64,000 nucleotides of DNA, from positions 625,564 to 689,563 of the forward strand of contig NZ_CP085324.1 in NCBI RefSeq assembly GCF_020614395.1. The letters run 5' to 3'. The position numbers and the translations under genes were made by a program. Each line of letters begins with the position of its first letter. Within the stretch, counting starts at the first letter, position 1. The notes below the pieces were generated by a model. That model was given only the letters and a program-made list of their open reading frames with translations, did not search any database and was not told where the DNA came from. The DNA is from Salarchaeum japonicum. GTDB lineage: Archaea > Halobacteriota > Halobacteria > Halobacteriales > Halobacteriaceae. Shown here piece after piece: positions 17,108 to 26,276 of this stretch.

Positions 17108-18322
17108 TTATCGCCCGAGCTCCTCGTGCGCCGAGGAGAGGTTCCGCGAGGCGAGCGCGGACACGAGGGAGAGTTCGCCGGCGAGCACGCCGGTCGCGAT
17201 GAGTTCGGCGAGCGCGTCCGCGTTCGATCCGGCGGGGTCGCCGCCGCCCCGCACCCCGAGTACGTCCAGGCCCTCGGCCTGCGTCGGGAGTTTCGTCCCG
17301 CCGCCGACGGTACCGACTTCGAGGCTCGCGAGGTTGACGCTCGCGTACAGTTCGTCCTCGCGGGCTTCGACGGTCGTGATGGTATTGCTTCCCTCCACGA
17401 CCTGCGCGGCGTCCTGGCCGGTCGCGAGGAACATCGCGGCGACGACGTTCGCGGCGTGCGCGTTGAACCCGAGCGCGCCCGCCTTCGCCGACCCGACGAG
17501 GTTCTTCCGCGTGTTCGCCTCCTCGATGGCCTCCGGCGTCGTGTTGAACCGCTCTTTCACGACCTCGCGCGGGATGCGCACGTCCGCGGAGACGGTGCGC
17601 CCGCGGCCCTCGACGGCGTTGATGGCCGCGGGCTTCTTGTCCGAGCAGAGGTTGCCGGAGAGCGCGACCAGTTCCGCGGGCGTCTCGGCCTCCACCACGT
17701 CCGCGGCCTCGCCGGTGGCGATGGTGGCCATGTTCATCCCCATCGCGTCCTTCGTGTCGTAGCTGAATCGGAGGAAGACGGAGTCGCCGACGACGTAGGG
17801 CGTGACGGACTGGAGTTCGCCGTGGCTCGTCGTGGACTCCGCGGCCTCGGCGAGCGCGTCCTCGTTCTCGCGCACCCACTCCGCGACCGTCTTCGCCTCC
17901 GCCACGTCCGCGACGCGGAAGACGGGCGCGCGCGTCATCCCGTTCTTCAGGACGCGAGCGGTCGCGCCGCCGCCCGCCCGAATCGCGGAACACCCGCGGT
18001 TGACGGACGCGACGAGCGCGCCCTCCGTGGTCGCGAGCGGCAGGTAGTACTCGCCGTCGGCGGCCTCGCCGTTCACCGCCACCGGTCCTGCGACGCCCAG
18101 GGGTACCTGGACGCCGCCGACGAGGTTCTCGATGTTCGACCCGTGCACGTCCCCGGCGTCGAACGAGAACCCGCCCACGGCGTCGGGGTCGCTCTCGGTC
18201 TCCCGGCGGAGGAGTTCGCGCCGGGCGGCCGCCGCGGTCGCCTCGTCCGCGTGGTCTTCGAGTTCGTACAGCCGGAGCTCGCCGGACTGCACGCGGTCCG
18301 CGAGGTCGGAAACGTCACTCAT
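17108..18322 (-). CDS. hmgA: Hydroxymethylglutaryl-CoA reductase (class I)
   Basis: 404 aa. It reduces HMG-CoA to mevalonate with NADPH, the committed step of archaeal isoprenoid lipid synthesis. Family motifs: ENLVGGVQVPLGVAGP (HMG binding), the catalytic Lys/Asp block KDAMGMNMATIA, and the C-terminal catalytic His in SAHEELGR. No membrane anchor is present, as in other archaeal enzymes. The ATG ending at 18322 begins MSDVSDLADRVQ; the frame is open upstream but has no similarity. Divergent from the MTH1187-type gene. Confidence 0.96.
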   Translation of the reverse strand: MSDVSDLADRVQSGELRLYELEDHADEATAAAARRELLRRETESDPDAVGGFSFDAGDVHGSNIENLVGGVQVPLGVAGPVAVNGEAADGEYYLPLATTEGALVASVNRGCSAIRAGGGATARVLKNGMTRAPVFRVADVAEAKTVAEWVRENEDALAEAAESTTSHGELQSVTPYVVGDSVFLRFSYDTKDAMGMNMATIATGEAADVVEAETPAELVALSGNLCSDKKPAAINAVEGRGRTVSADVRIPREVVKERFNTTPEAIEEANTRKNLVGSAKAGALGFNAHAANVVAAMFLATGQDAAQVVEGSNTITTVEAREDELYASVNLASLEVGTVGGGTKLPTQAEGLDVLGVRGGGDPAGSNADALAELIATGVLAGELSLVSALASRNLSSAHEELGR

Positions 18323-18382
18323 ACCCCGGGATTTTCCGGGGGCGACCCTAACGGTTGTCCTTCGCCCGCTCGGACGAACAAC

Positions 18383-18388
18383 TATATG
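18383..18388 (+). promoter_or_regulatory. TATA box of the MTH1187-type gene
   Basis: TATATG lies 24-29 nt before the ATG at 18412. It is a good TATA match in a GC-rich background with no room for a leader. Confidence 0.55.
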
Positions 18389-18411
18389 ACTCGGTAGTAG
18401 GATTGTGTGGT

Positions 18412-18729
18412 ATGACCGTGACCGCGATGCTGTCGGTGTCGCCCGTGGACAGCCCCGACGTGGAGTTCGACGCGGAAATCGCGAAGGCCGTGGACGCCCT
18501 CGACGACTTCGACGTGCGCTACGAGACCCACCCGATGGAGACCACCATCGAGGCAGAGTCGCTCGGCGAGGTGTTCGCCGCCGCGCAGGCCGCCCACGAG
18601 GCCGTGGACGCGAGCCGCGTCGGCACCACCCTGAAAATCGACCACTACCGCGAGGAGACGCTGGACGCCGCGGAGAAGGTCGACCGCGTCGAACACCACC
18701 TCGGCCGCGACGCCCGCGGCGGCGAGTAA
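18412..18729 (+). CDS. MTH1187 family thiamine-binding protein, paralogue 1
   Basis: 105 aa ferredoxin-like fold protein of the MTH1187/YkoF superfamily, which binds thiamine or its hydroxymethylpyrimidine moiety. Family blocks are VTAMLSVSPV, VRYETHPMETTIEAE and TTLKIDHYR. A second copy of the family lies at 32088-32402, about 40% identical by eye. No thiamine genes are nearby. Confidence 0.85.
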   Translation: MTVTAMLSVSPVDSPDVEFDAEIAKAVDALDDFDVRYETHPMETTIEAESLGEVFAAAQAAHEAVDASRVGTTLKIDHYREETLDAAEKVDRVEHHLGRDARGGE

Positions 18730-18774
18730 CCCGGTTCCCGAACGTCTTTGCCCGCGGCCGCCCCACGCTCGGGT

Positions 18775-20304
18775 ATGACAGCGGCCGCCGACCTCGTCCT
18801 CACCAACGGCGAGGTGCACACGCTCACCGACCCCGACGAGACCTACGAGGCCGTCGCCGTCCGCGACGGTCGCATCGTCCGCGTCGACTCCGACTACGAA
18901 ATCGACTTCCTGAACGGCGTCGAGACCCGCGAAATCGACCTCGACGGCCGCGTCCTCCTCCCCGGCTTCGTGGACGCGCACGTCCACATGGAGACCGTCG
19001 GCCGCCACCGCCTCCGCGCCGACCTCCGCGACGCCACCTCGCCCGAGGACGCCGTCGACATCCTCCGGGACTCGGACACCGGCGACGACTGGATTCTCGG
19101 CTTCGGGTTCGACGAGTCCACCTGGGAGGCGTCGCGCTACCTCACCCGGGACGACCTCGACCGCGTGAGCACCGAGAAACCGGTGGTCGCGTTCCGCGAA
19201 GACCTCCACACCGCCGCGCTCAACGGCGTCGCGCTCGACCGCCTCCGCGACCCCCTCCCCGACGGCGATGTGCAGACCGAGGGCGGCGACCCGACCGGCG
19301 TCGTCGTCGAGGACGCGGCCGAGGCCGTCCGGGAGGCCGTCGAACCCGGCCCCGCGGAGACCGCAGACCTCCTCCTCGCCGCGCAGCGGGACGCCCACGA
19401 GACGGGCGTGACGAGCGTCCACGACATGGTGCGGCGCTCGCACGCCCCCCGCGTCTACCGCGACCTCGAAGCCGCGGGCGACCTCCGACTGCGCGTCCGC
19501 CTGAACTACTGGAGCGACCACCTCGACGCCGCCCGCGAACTCGGATTGCGCACCAACCACGGCAGCGAGTTCGTCCAGACCGGCGCAATCAAGACCTTCA
19601 CGGACGGCAGTCTCGGCGGCCGCACGGCGAAGCTCTCCGCCGAGTACGCGGACGGCGACGGCTCCGGTCAGTGGGTCGTCCCGCCCGCGGAACTCCGCGA
19701 GGTCGTCCGCCTCGCGGACGACGCGGGCTTCCAACTCGCCGTGCACGCCATCGGCGACGAAGCAATCGAGGAGACCATCGACGCCCTCGCGGACACCGAC
19801 GACCCGGCGGGCGCGCGCCACCGCATCGAACACCTCGAACTCGCGACCGACGACCACATCGAGCGCATGGCCGACCTCGGCCTCGTCGCCTCGATGCAGC
19901 CGAACTTCCTCAAGTGGTCGCGCGAGGGCGGCCTCTACGACTCCCGGCTCGGCCCCGAACGCAGAAGCGAGAACAACCGCTTTCCCGCCTACCTCGCGGC
20001 CGGCGTGCCGCTCGCGTTCTCCTCGGACTCGATGCCCATCGACCCCCTGTTCGGCGTCCACCAGACCGTCAACCCCCCCGAGGACACCCAGGAACTCTCC
20101 GTCACCGAGGCGCTCCGCGCGTACACGAGCGGCGCGGCCTACGCCGGATTCGACGAACACCGACTCGGAACCGTCGAGGCCGGAAAGGAAGCCGACTTCG
20201 TCGTCCTGGAGGCGTCGCCCTGGGAGCATCCCGACTCCATCGCGGACATCGACGTGGCGTACACCATCGTGGACGGCGAGGTCGTCTACGAGGCCGGCGC
20301 GTAG
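18775..20304 (+). CDS. Amidohydrolase family 3 protein (YtcJ-like)
   Basis: 509 aa TIM-barrel metal-dependent hydrolase. The N-terminal metal motif is PGFVDAHVHMETVG; further ligands are in QLAVHAIGDEAIEE and RHRIEHLELAT, and the catalytic Asp region is AFSSDSMPIDP. 'FTDGSLGGRTA' is typical of the YtcJ subgroup. Substrates of this subgroup are poorly known (N-substituted formamides are proposed for some). A GTCTTTGC element 24-31 nt upstream may be the promoter. The SMR gene follows after 35 bp. Confidence 0.88.
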   Translation: MTAAADLVLTNGEVHTLTDPDETYEAVAVRDGRIVRVDSDYEIDFLNGVETREIDLDGRVLLPGFVDAHVHMETVGRHRLRADLRDATSPEDAVDILRDSDTGDDWILGFGFDESTWEASRYLTRDDLDRVSTEKPVVAFREDLHTAALNGVALDRLRDPLPDGDVQTEGGDPTGVVVEDAAEAVREAVEPGPAETADLLLAAQRDAHETGVTSVHDMVRRSHAPRVYRDLEAAGDLRLRVRLNYWSDHLDAARELGLRTNHGSEFVQTGAIKTFTDGSLGGRTAKLSAEYADGDGSGQWVVPPAELREVVRLADDAGFQLAVHAIGDEAIEETIDALADTDDPAGARHRIEHLELATDDHIERMADLGLVASMQPNFLKWSREGGLYDSRLGPERRSENNRFPAYLAAGVPLAFSSDSMPIDPLFGVHQTVNPPEDTQELSVTEALRAYTSGAAYAGFDEHRLGTVEAGKEADFVVLEASPWEHPDSIADIDVAYTIVDGEVVYEAGA

Positions 20305-20339
20305 AAAGGAATTTCGTGGTGGGTGGGCCAGTAGCGGGT

Positions 20340-20678
20340 ATGCGCGCCCCGCTCCTCCTCGTGGCCGCCATCGCCGCAGAAGTCGTCGGAACCACCGCTC
20401 TCAAACTCTCGAACGGGTTCACCGACCCCGCGCCGTCGCTCGTCGTCGTCGCCGGCTACGGCGCGTCCTTCTACCTGCTCTCCCTCGTCCTCACCGACCT
20501 CCCGGTCGGCGTCGTGTACGCGACGTGGGCCGCGCTCGGCATCGTCGCAACCGCGACCGTCGGCGTCCTCGTGTTCGACGAGACGCTCGACCTCGCGGGC
20601 GTCGCCGGAATGGCGCTCGTCGTCGCCGGCGTCGTCGTGCTCGCCCTGTTCTCGGACGCCTACACGCCCGCGCACTGA
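20340..20678 (+). CDS. SMR-family multidrug/cation exporter
   Basis: 112 aa with four membrane helices. The membrane-embedded glutamate of SMR proteins is in AAIAAEVVGTTALKLSNGF (Glu14), and the SMR signature VVYATWAALGIV is present. Such proteins exchange protons for quaternary cations or guanidinium as dimers. It lies 35 bp after the amidohydrolase on the same strand. A GC3-rich ATG at 20340 gives the canonical start MRAPLLLVAAI. Its stop abuts the gpmI stop. Confidence 0.9.
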   Translation: MRAPLLLVAAIAAEVVGTTALKLSNGFTDPAPSLVVVAGYGASFYLLSLVLTDLPVGVVYATWAALGIVATATVGVLVFDETLDLAGVAGMALVVAGVVVLALFSDAYTPAH

Positions 20679-22184
20679 CTACTCCAGCAACGACTCGCCC
20701 GTCATCTCCGCCGGTCGCTCGACACCGAGCAGGGAGAGCAGAGTGGGTGCGATATCTTTGAGCGCGCCGCCGTCGCGCACGTCGCGGCCGGCGTCGTCGC
20801 CGTCGGGGGAGATGTAGACGAAGGGCACGGGATTGAACGTGTGCGCGGTGTGCGGGTCGCCCGGGGTGCCCATGTCGTCGGCGTTCCCGTGGTCGGCGGT
20901 CACCAGCACGGCCGCGTCCGCGGACTCCAGTTCGGCCGCGAGCCGCCCTAACTCCGTATCGACGGCTTCCACGGCGGCGACGGCGGCGTCGAAGTCGCCC
21001 GTGTGCCCGACCATGTCCGCGTTCGCGTAGTTCACGACGAGCGCGTCCGCGTCCAGTCGGTCGAGCGCGGCGTCCGTCACGCCCGCGGCGCTCATCTCCG
21101 GCTTGTGGTCGTACGTCGGTACGTCCGGGCTCGGGACGATTTCCCGGCTCTCGCCCTCGAACGCGACCTCGCGGCCGCCGTTCAGGAAGTACGTCACGTG
21201 CGGGTACTTCTCGGACTCCGCGACCCGGTGCTGGGTCAGGCCCTCGCGGGCGACGACCTCCCCGAGCGTGTCGTGAGGCTCGCGTGCCTCGAACGCCACC
21301 GGGAAGTCGAACGTCTCGTCGTACTCGGTCATCGTCACAATCGGCACCGCGGGCGGATTCGTCTCGAACGCCCACTCGGGATTCACAGAGCCGAGCATTC
21401 GCACGAGCTGGCGCGCTCGGTCCGCGCGGAAGTTGAAGAACACCACCGCGTCCCGCTCGCTCAGCGCGTCCCCGCCCCGGACGATGGTGGGCTCGACGAA
21501 CTCGTCGGTGTCGCCGCGCTCGTAGGACTCCCGAACCGCCGCGACCGCGGAGTCCGCGCGGTGCAGTCCCTCGCGCTCGACGATGGCGTCGTACGCCGCT
21601 TTCGTGCGCTCCCAGTTCTGGTCTCTGTCCATCGCGTAGTACCGCCCCGAGACCGTCGCCACGTCCCCGGTGCCGTACTCATCGACCACTTCTTCGAGCG
21701 TTCGCAGGACGGATTCGCCCGACTTCGGTTTCGTGTCCCGGCCGTCCGTGAACGCGTGCGTCGTCGCCTCGATACCGCGACTCGCGGCGGCCTCGATGAG
21801 CGCGTGGAGGTGTTCGTGGTCTGCGTGCACGCCGCCGTCCGAGACGAGTCCCATGAAGTGCACGCGACCGCCCGTCTCCGCCACATGGTCGAACGCGGCC
21901 TCGATGGCGTCGTTCTCCCCGAGTTCGCCGGCCTCGATGGCGTCGTTGATGCGGGTGTACTCCTGGAGGACGACGCGGCCCGCGCCGATGGTGAGGTGGC
22001 CGACTTCCGAGTTCCCCATCTGACCGCCGGGGAGGCCGACGTTCCGACCGTGCGTCTCCAGCGTGCCGTACGCCCCCGCGTCGGCGAGCCGGTCGAAGTT
22101 CGGCGTGTCCGCCGCTTTCACGGCGTCAAGCCGGTCGTGGTCGCCGAGCCCCCAGCCGTCCAGAATGACGAGCGCCGCCTTCAT
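20679..22184 (-). CDS. gpmI: 2,3-bisphosphoglycerate-independent phosphoglycerate mutase
   Basis: 501 aa, full length for the bacterial-type iPGM. It interconverts 3- and 2-phosphoglycerate using two Mn2+ ions and a phosphoserine intermediate; the nucleophile is Ser59 in GGQMGNSEVGH. Other metal ligands are in LVILDGWG and VTADHGNADDMG. 'HAFTDGRDTKP' is a substrate-binding motif. The ATG ending at 22184 gives MKAALVILDGWG. Confidence 0.96.
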   Translation of the reverse strand: MKAALVILDGWGLGDHDRLDAVKAADTPNFDRLADAGAYGTLETHGRNVGLPGGQMGNSEVGHLTIGAGRVVLQEYTRINDAIEAGELGENDAIEAAFDHVAETGGRVHFMGLVSDGGVHADHEHLHALIEAAASRGIEATTHAFTDGRDTKPKSGESVLRTLEEVVDEYGTGDVATVSGRYYAMDRDQNWERTKAAYDAIVEREGLHRADSAVAAVRESYERGDTDEFVEPTIVRGGDALSERDAVVFFNFRADRARQLVRMLGSVNPEWAFETNPPAVPIVTMTEYDETFDFPVAFEAREPHDTLGEVVAREGLTQHRVAESEKYPHVTYFLNGGREVAFEGESREIVPSPDVPTYDHKPEMSAAGVTDAALDRLDADALVVNYANADMVGHTGDFDAAVAAVEAVDTELGRLAAELESADAAVLVTADHGNADDMGTPGDPHTAHTFNPVPFVYISPDGDDAGRDVRDGGALKDIAPTLLSLLGVERPAEMTGESLLE

Positions 22185-22243
22185 ACAGGAGCGTGCGCGC
22201 CCCCCGGGCACGTGTCTTTCGCCATCGCGCTCGCACCGGCGGG

Positions 22244-22251
22244 GTTTTTGG
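22244..22251 (+). promoter_or_regulatory. T-rich promoter element of nurA
   Basis: GTTTTTGG lies 23-30 nt upstream of the nurA ATG at 22274, the leaderless spacing seen elsewhere in the window. Confidence 0.4.
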
Positions 22252-22273
22252 CGTCGAGGGACGGAACGCGAGT

Positions 22274-23509
22274 ATGACCCTCGACCCCGTCCACTTCGAC
22301 GGGATTACCGACCTCGTCCGGCGCGTCAGCCACGACATCGACGAGGACGAACACCGCGACCAGGCCGTCCGCGCGTGGGACGCCTACTTCGACCCGCTCT
22401 ACCGCGACGGCGAGGAAGTGCTCGCGCCCCTCGGGGACGTCCAGCGGTACGCGGTCGATATCGCGGACGCCGGCGGCCAGCCCGACCAGTTCGACACCGT
22501 CCACGGCCTCGACTCGGGAACCGTGAACCCCCGGACGTTCAAGAACGGCCTCGTGCTCGACATCGCGCAGGCCGCGATGGGCGTCAGCCCGAGCGACACC
22601 GACACCCACCGCGCGCGCACCGTCATCACCACCGTCCACCCGACCGACGACACCGTCACCATCAGCGCGACCGACGACTGGCAGAAACAGGACGCGGGCT
22701 ACTGGCGCGGCCAGATATTCGAAGCCCCCCGCGTCGAACGCGACGAGACCGCCGTCGTCCACGGACTCGCGCTCTACCTCGCGGAATCCGAGCACGCCCT
22801 CGAACACGCCGACCGCGTGAGCGACCTCCTCGTGCTCGACGGCCCGCTCTACCCGAAGATTATCGCGAACTGGCTCGACCAGGCCCGCCCGCTCTCCGAC
22901 CTCCCCCTCGAAGACCCGCTCGTCCAGTCCGTCGTCGGGAACTACGTCGACCTCGTGGAGCGGTTCGTCGAGCGCGGCGTCCCGCTCGCCGGGTTCGTGA
23001 AGAACGTCCAATCCAGGGGTATCGTCAACACGCTCGCGGAGAAGACGAACGCGCCCTGGACGGACGACGCCGCCTTCTTCACGCAGTTGCTCGAACGCCG
23101 CGACGGCCGCGACCGCGACACGGACGACCTCACGTACACGAACTGGTTCGTCTCCCGGACCGGCTACGACCGCGAGTTCTCCACGCTCGGCGACCGCCTC
23201 AGCCTCGACCTCGACCTCGACCCCGAAGCCTACGAGGTCGCGTTCTTCGTCGTCTACGACCCCCGGACGGACGTGCTGTTCAAGGTAGAGCTCCCGCGCG
23301 CGTTCGCCGAGGACGAGACGTGCCGCGACCGCCTGACGAACCACGTGCTCGCCGAAGTCGCGCACGAGGCCGGGCCGCCCGAAGCCATCGGGAAGGCCGA
23401 CGAACTCGCGCGCATCGGCATCCAGGAGAAGACGGAACTCGTCGGCGCGCTCGAAGACACCCTCGACACCGAGTGCCGCTCCACGTACGACGACGAACGC
23501 TGGGGTTAG
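22274..23509 (+). CDS. nurA: DNA double-strand-break repair nuclease NurA
   Basis: 411 aa NurA-domain protein, a 5'-3' exonuclease that works with HerA and Mre11-Rad50 in end resection. The nuclease-core motifs include GLDSGTVNPRTF and the acidic strand VLDGPLYPKI, with a Thr/Tyr-rich C-terminal strand set. herA lies downstream but is separated from it by an antisense gene, so the two are not in one operon here. The start ATG at 22274 fits the upstream T-rich element. Confidence 0.85.
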   Translation: MTLDPVHFDGITDLVRRVSHDIDEDEHRDQAVRAWDAYFDPLYRDGEEVLAPLGDVQRYAVDIADAGGQPDQFDTVHGLDSGTVNPRTFKNGLVLDIAQAAMGVSPSDTDTHRARTVITTVHPTDDTVTISATDDWQKQDAGYWRGQIFEAPRVERDETAVVHGLALYLAESEHALEHADRVSDLLVLDGPLYPKIIANWLDQARPLSDLPLEDPLVQSVVGNYVDLVERFVERGVPLAGFVKNVQSRGIVNTLAEKTNAPWTDDAAFFTQLLERRDGRDRDTDDLTYTNWFVSRTGYDREFSTLGDRLSLDLDLDPEAYEVAFFVVYDPRTDVLFKVELPRAFAEDETCRDRLTNHVLAEVAHEAGPPEAIGKADELARIGIQEKTELVGALEDTLDTECRSTYDDERWG

Positions 23510-23841
23510 GCCTCGTACTCCCGCACGACCGAAATCTCGACCGTCTCCGGGTCGACGCCGACGCGCGCGAACTGCGTCCGGACGTGCTCGCGCGCCGCCT
23601 CCAGCGCGCGCTCTCGGGTGTCGAACCCGCGCGGCATCGGCGACTCGAACGCCACCTGCACCTCCTCGCCGCCGATTTCCTGGGTGACGCCGCCGCTCTC
23701 CACCGTGTAGAACTCGTCGCACACCCAGACGTAGGCGGCGTCCTCGTCCGGCGCGCCCTCGAACGACGGCGCGTCCTCGCCGCGCTCGTAGAGCGTTCCC
23801 GTCAGCGTCGTCCCACCCGCGGAGCCTTCGACGAGCAACAT
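23506..23841 (-). CDS. Conserved haloarchaeal protein (DUF7113-like)
   Basis: 111 aa, no recognised catalytic motif. It begins MLLVEGSAGGTTLTGTLYERGE and has a mixed alpha/beta pattern ending in VREYEA; from memory it resembles the haloarchaeal DUF7113 family. It overlaps the 3' end of nurA by 4 bp and is divergent from herA across 77 bp, so it lies between the two partners on the opposite strand. Any functional link to DNA repair is inference from this position. Confidence 0.6.
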   Translation of the reverse strand: MLLVEGSAGGTTLTGTLYERGEDAPSFEGAPDEDAAYVWVCDEFYTVESGGVTQEIGGEEVQVAFESPMPRGFDTRERALEAAREHVRTQFARVGVDPETVEISVVREYEA

Positions 23842-23887
23842 ACCCGAACACAGGCGGGGGAGCGATAAAAACCGCGTGGCAGGGAAG

Positions 23888-23894
23888 GTTTTAG
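23888..23894 (+). promoter_or_regulatory. TATA-like element of herA
   Basis: GTTTTAG lies 25-31 nt before the herA ATG at 23919, showing herA has its own promoter distinct from nurA. Confidence 0.45.
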
Positions 23895-23918
23895 CCCGTG
23901 GCCGCCCACCGCCGAGAC

Positions 23919-25727
23919 ATGAGCGACCAAGACCTCGGGGACTTCTCGCCGTCCGGCACCGCGAGCGACCGACCCGCGGACGCGGGCGACGGTGTGGACG
24001 ACGAGGCGGACGACGAGGACGGGTTCGAGCGCCCCGACCTCGACACCGCGGGCGGCGGCGACGGCATCGGGATGCTCGCCGTCTCCCAGGGCCTCCGCAT
24101 CAGCGAGGAAGAGGGAGAGACCACGATTCGGGCGTACGTCACCGCCGAGAACCGCTCCGACATCCGCATCGGGAAGTACGTGCTCGCGGACTACCCCGGC
24201 CCAGAGTCGCTGTTCTGCCGCATCAAGGGCCTGGAGTACGCCCAGCGCTTCCACGGCGACGACGCGAACGAGATTCACGCCCGCCGCGCGATGCGCTCCG
24301 ACGGCATCGAGGAGGACGACTATCGGTTCCTCGCAGACCTCGACCCGCTCGCCGTCCTCTACCCCGACGACGGCGACCTGAAACGCCGGATGCCCGACCG
24401 CGTTCCGAAACCCGAGACAGTCGTGGAGGAGGCGACCGAGACCGAGCAGATCAAGACCGGTCTGAAGATTCCCGAGGACGGCGTCTTCCTCGGTCACCTC
24501 TCCGTCGGCGGGGAGAAAGTGCGGACGGCCGCGAGTCCGCCGACCATCGACTACCGCGTGAAGGACGACTACCGCGACGGCGACCCGCTCGCGTTCCGGC
24601 ATACGTTGATTGCCGGCGGAACCGGGTCGGGGAAGACGCACACGTCGAAGAACGTCCTCCGGCAGTACCTCCACGAGGAACGACGGTACGAGATGGCTGA
24701 CGGCGCGGAGCGCCGGATGGCGGTCGTGCAGTTCGACCCCCAGGACGAGTACGCGCAGATGCACGACGACAACCCCGACGCCACCCGCGAGCACGCGCGG
24801 CGCTGGGAGGCGGAAGGCCTCGCGCACGGCGGACACGACGACACCGTCGCGTTCGTCCCGAAAGTCGGGGACGCCACGTACGCCGCGAGCCACCACCACG
24901 CCGAACAGCGCGCGTTCACCGTGCCGTTCTCGATGGTGCGCTCGCGGCCGTGGCTCGTCGCGTCCAGCGACCTGAACGACAACCAGTACAGCGCGCTCAC
25001 CCTCCTCCTGAAGCGGTTCTTCCGGCAGTACGGGAACGAGGGAACGTACGAGGAGTTCACGTCCTTCCTCGACGACCCCGCGCTCAAGGAGGAACTCGAC
25101 GAGTCCGGGCGCGTCCACGAAGCCACCTACGAGGCCGTGATGCGGCGCGTGCTCGGGATGCCGAGCGGCGTGTTCGACCAGGACGCACCCCCCATCACCG
25201 ACCTCGTCCACGAGTTCGTTCGGCCCGGCGGCCTCTCCGTCGTCCCGACCTACCACGTGAACGACACCCGGGCGACCGAGACCGTCGTGCTCGCGCTCGC
25301 GAGCCTGCTCGTCGATCAGAAACTCTCGAACGACCCCGACTTCGACCGCATCAAGGAGACGCCGCTCCTCGTCGGGATGGACGAGGCGCACAACTTCCTC
25401 GCGGACGCGGACAGCGTGCAAGCCAGAAACGTCATCGGGAAGTTCACCGACGCCGCGAAACAGGGACGGAAGGAACGCCTCGGGTTGTTCCTCATCACCC
25501 AGGATCCGCAGGACATCGCCGACCCCGTGTTCAAGCAGGTGAACACGACCGTCGTCCTCAACCTCGGGGACGAGGACGCCATCAAGAGCGTGAACATCCC
25601 GAGCACCCTCGAAGGCAAAGTCCCCTACATGGAGAAGGGACAGATGGTCGTCTACTCGCCCGACAACTCCGAGCCCGTCGAAATCGTCGGCCTCCCGACG
25701 TGCCTCACGCGACACGGCCGCGACTGA
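23919..25727 (+). CDS. herA: HerA hexameric DNA translocase
   Basis: 602 aa. HerA forms a ring ATPase that pumps DNA for the NurA nuclease. An acidic N-terminal tail (about 1-50) precedes the HAS-barrel (about 50-200); Walker A is GGTGSGKT (233-240) and Walker B is LLVGMDEAHNFL. The sensor-like 'LFLITQDPQDIADPVF' and C-terminal 'GLPTCLTRHGRD' complete the FtsK/HerA core. The ATG at 23919 follows its own TATA element; an upstream in-frame ATG at 23898 would add seven residues. Confidence 0.9.
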   Translation: MSDQDLGDFSPSGTASDRPADAGDGVDDEADDEDGFERPDLDTAGGGDGIGMLAVSQGLRISEEEGETTIRAYVTAENRSDIRIGKYVLADYPGPESLFCRIKGLEYAQRFHGDDANEIHARRAMRSDGIEEDDYRFLADLDPLAVLYPDDGDLKRRMPDRVPKPETVVEEATETEQIKTGLKIPEDGVFLGHLSVGGEKVRTAASPPTIDYRVKDDYRDGDPLAFRHTLIAGGTGSGKTHTSKNVLRQYLHEERRYEMADGAERRMAVVQFDPQDEYAQMHDDNPDATREHARRWEAEGLAHGGHDDTVAFVPKVGDATYAASHHHAEQRAFTVPFSMVRSRPWLVASSDLNDNQYSALTLLLKRFFRQYGNEGTYEEFTSFLDDPALKEELDESGRVHEATYEAVMRRVLGMPSGVFDQDAPPITDLVHEFVRPGGLSVVPTYHVNDTRATETVVLALASLLVDQKLSNDPDFDRIKETPLLVGMDEAHNFLADADSVQARNVIGKFTDAAKQGRKERLGLFLITQDPQDIADPVFKQVNTTVVLNLGDEDAIKSVNIPSTLEGKVPYMEKGQMVVYSPDNSEPVEIVGLPTCLTRHGRD

Positions 25728-25772
25728 CCCCCGGCCCCTATCTTTTTCGGGGAGCGTGACGAATCGCCGGAC

Positions 25773-26198
25773 ATGTCGAAGATACTCGTCCCCATCGACA
25801 GTTCCCAGCAGTCCACCGACGCGCTCGAATACGCGCTGGAGGAGTTCCAGAGCGACGACATCACGCTCATCCACGTCATCGACCCAATCGAAGCCGGATA
25901 CACGGCGCAAGCGACCGTCCCCGGCTACTCGGAGGAGTGGTACGAGCAGGCCCAGGAGGACGCCGAGACGCTCTTCGAGCAGGCCCAGGAGACCGCCGAC
26001 GAGTACGGCGTCAGCCTCGACACCGTCACCGAAGTCGGCCGCCCCTCCCGAACCGTCGTTGACTACGCCGAAGAGAACGGCTTCGACCACATCGTGATGG
26101 GAAGCCACGGCCGAAGCGGCGTCAGTCGCATCCTCCTCGGGAGCGTCGCGGAGTCCGTCGTCCGCCGCTCGCCCATCCCCGTCACTATCGTCCGATAG
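25773..26198 (+). CDS. Universal stress protein (UspA family)
   Basis: 141 aa single UspA domain. The ATP-binding signature is GSHGRSGVSRILLGS, the form of nucleotide-binding UspA proteins. Residues 2-10 (SKILVPIDS) begin the Rossmann-like fold. Role: ATP-dependent stress signalling, exact target unknown. A TATCTTTTTC stretch lies about 25-34 nt upstream. Convergent with the KaiC-domain gene; the 78-bp gap holds the perfect 12-bp palindrome CGTTCGCGAACG at 26254-26265. Confidence 0.92.
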   Translation: MSKILVPIDSSQQSTDALEYALEEFQSDDITLIHVIDPIEAGYTAQATVPGYSEEWYEQAQEDAETLFEQAQETADEYGVSLDTVTEVGRPSRTVVDYAEENGFDHIVMGSHGRSGVSRILLGSVAESVVRRSPIPVTIVR

Positions 26199-26276
26199 TC
26201 CCTCGTATCGCGCTCGGCGGCCTCTCGCTATTGCACTGCTTCCAACCGTCGGGCGTTCGCGAACGAGTGAAGTCGA

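Noticed and set aside
26254-26265. Perfect palindrome CGTTCGCGAACG between uspA and the KaiC-domain gene
   Set aside because: A 12-bp GC palindrome between convergent genes is expected often by chance at this base composition, and no second copy or T tract supports a function.
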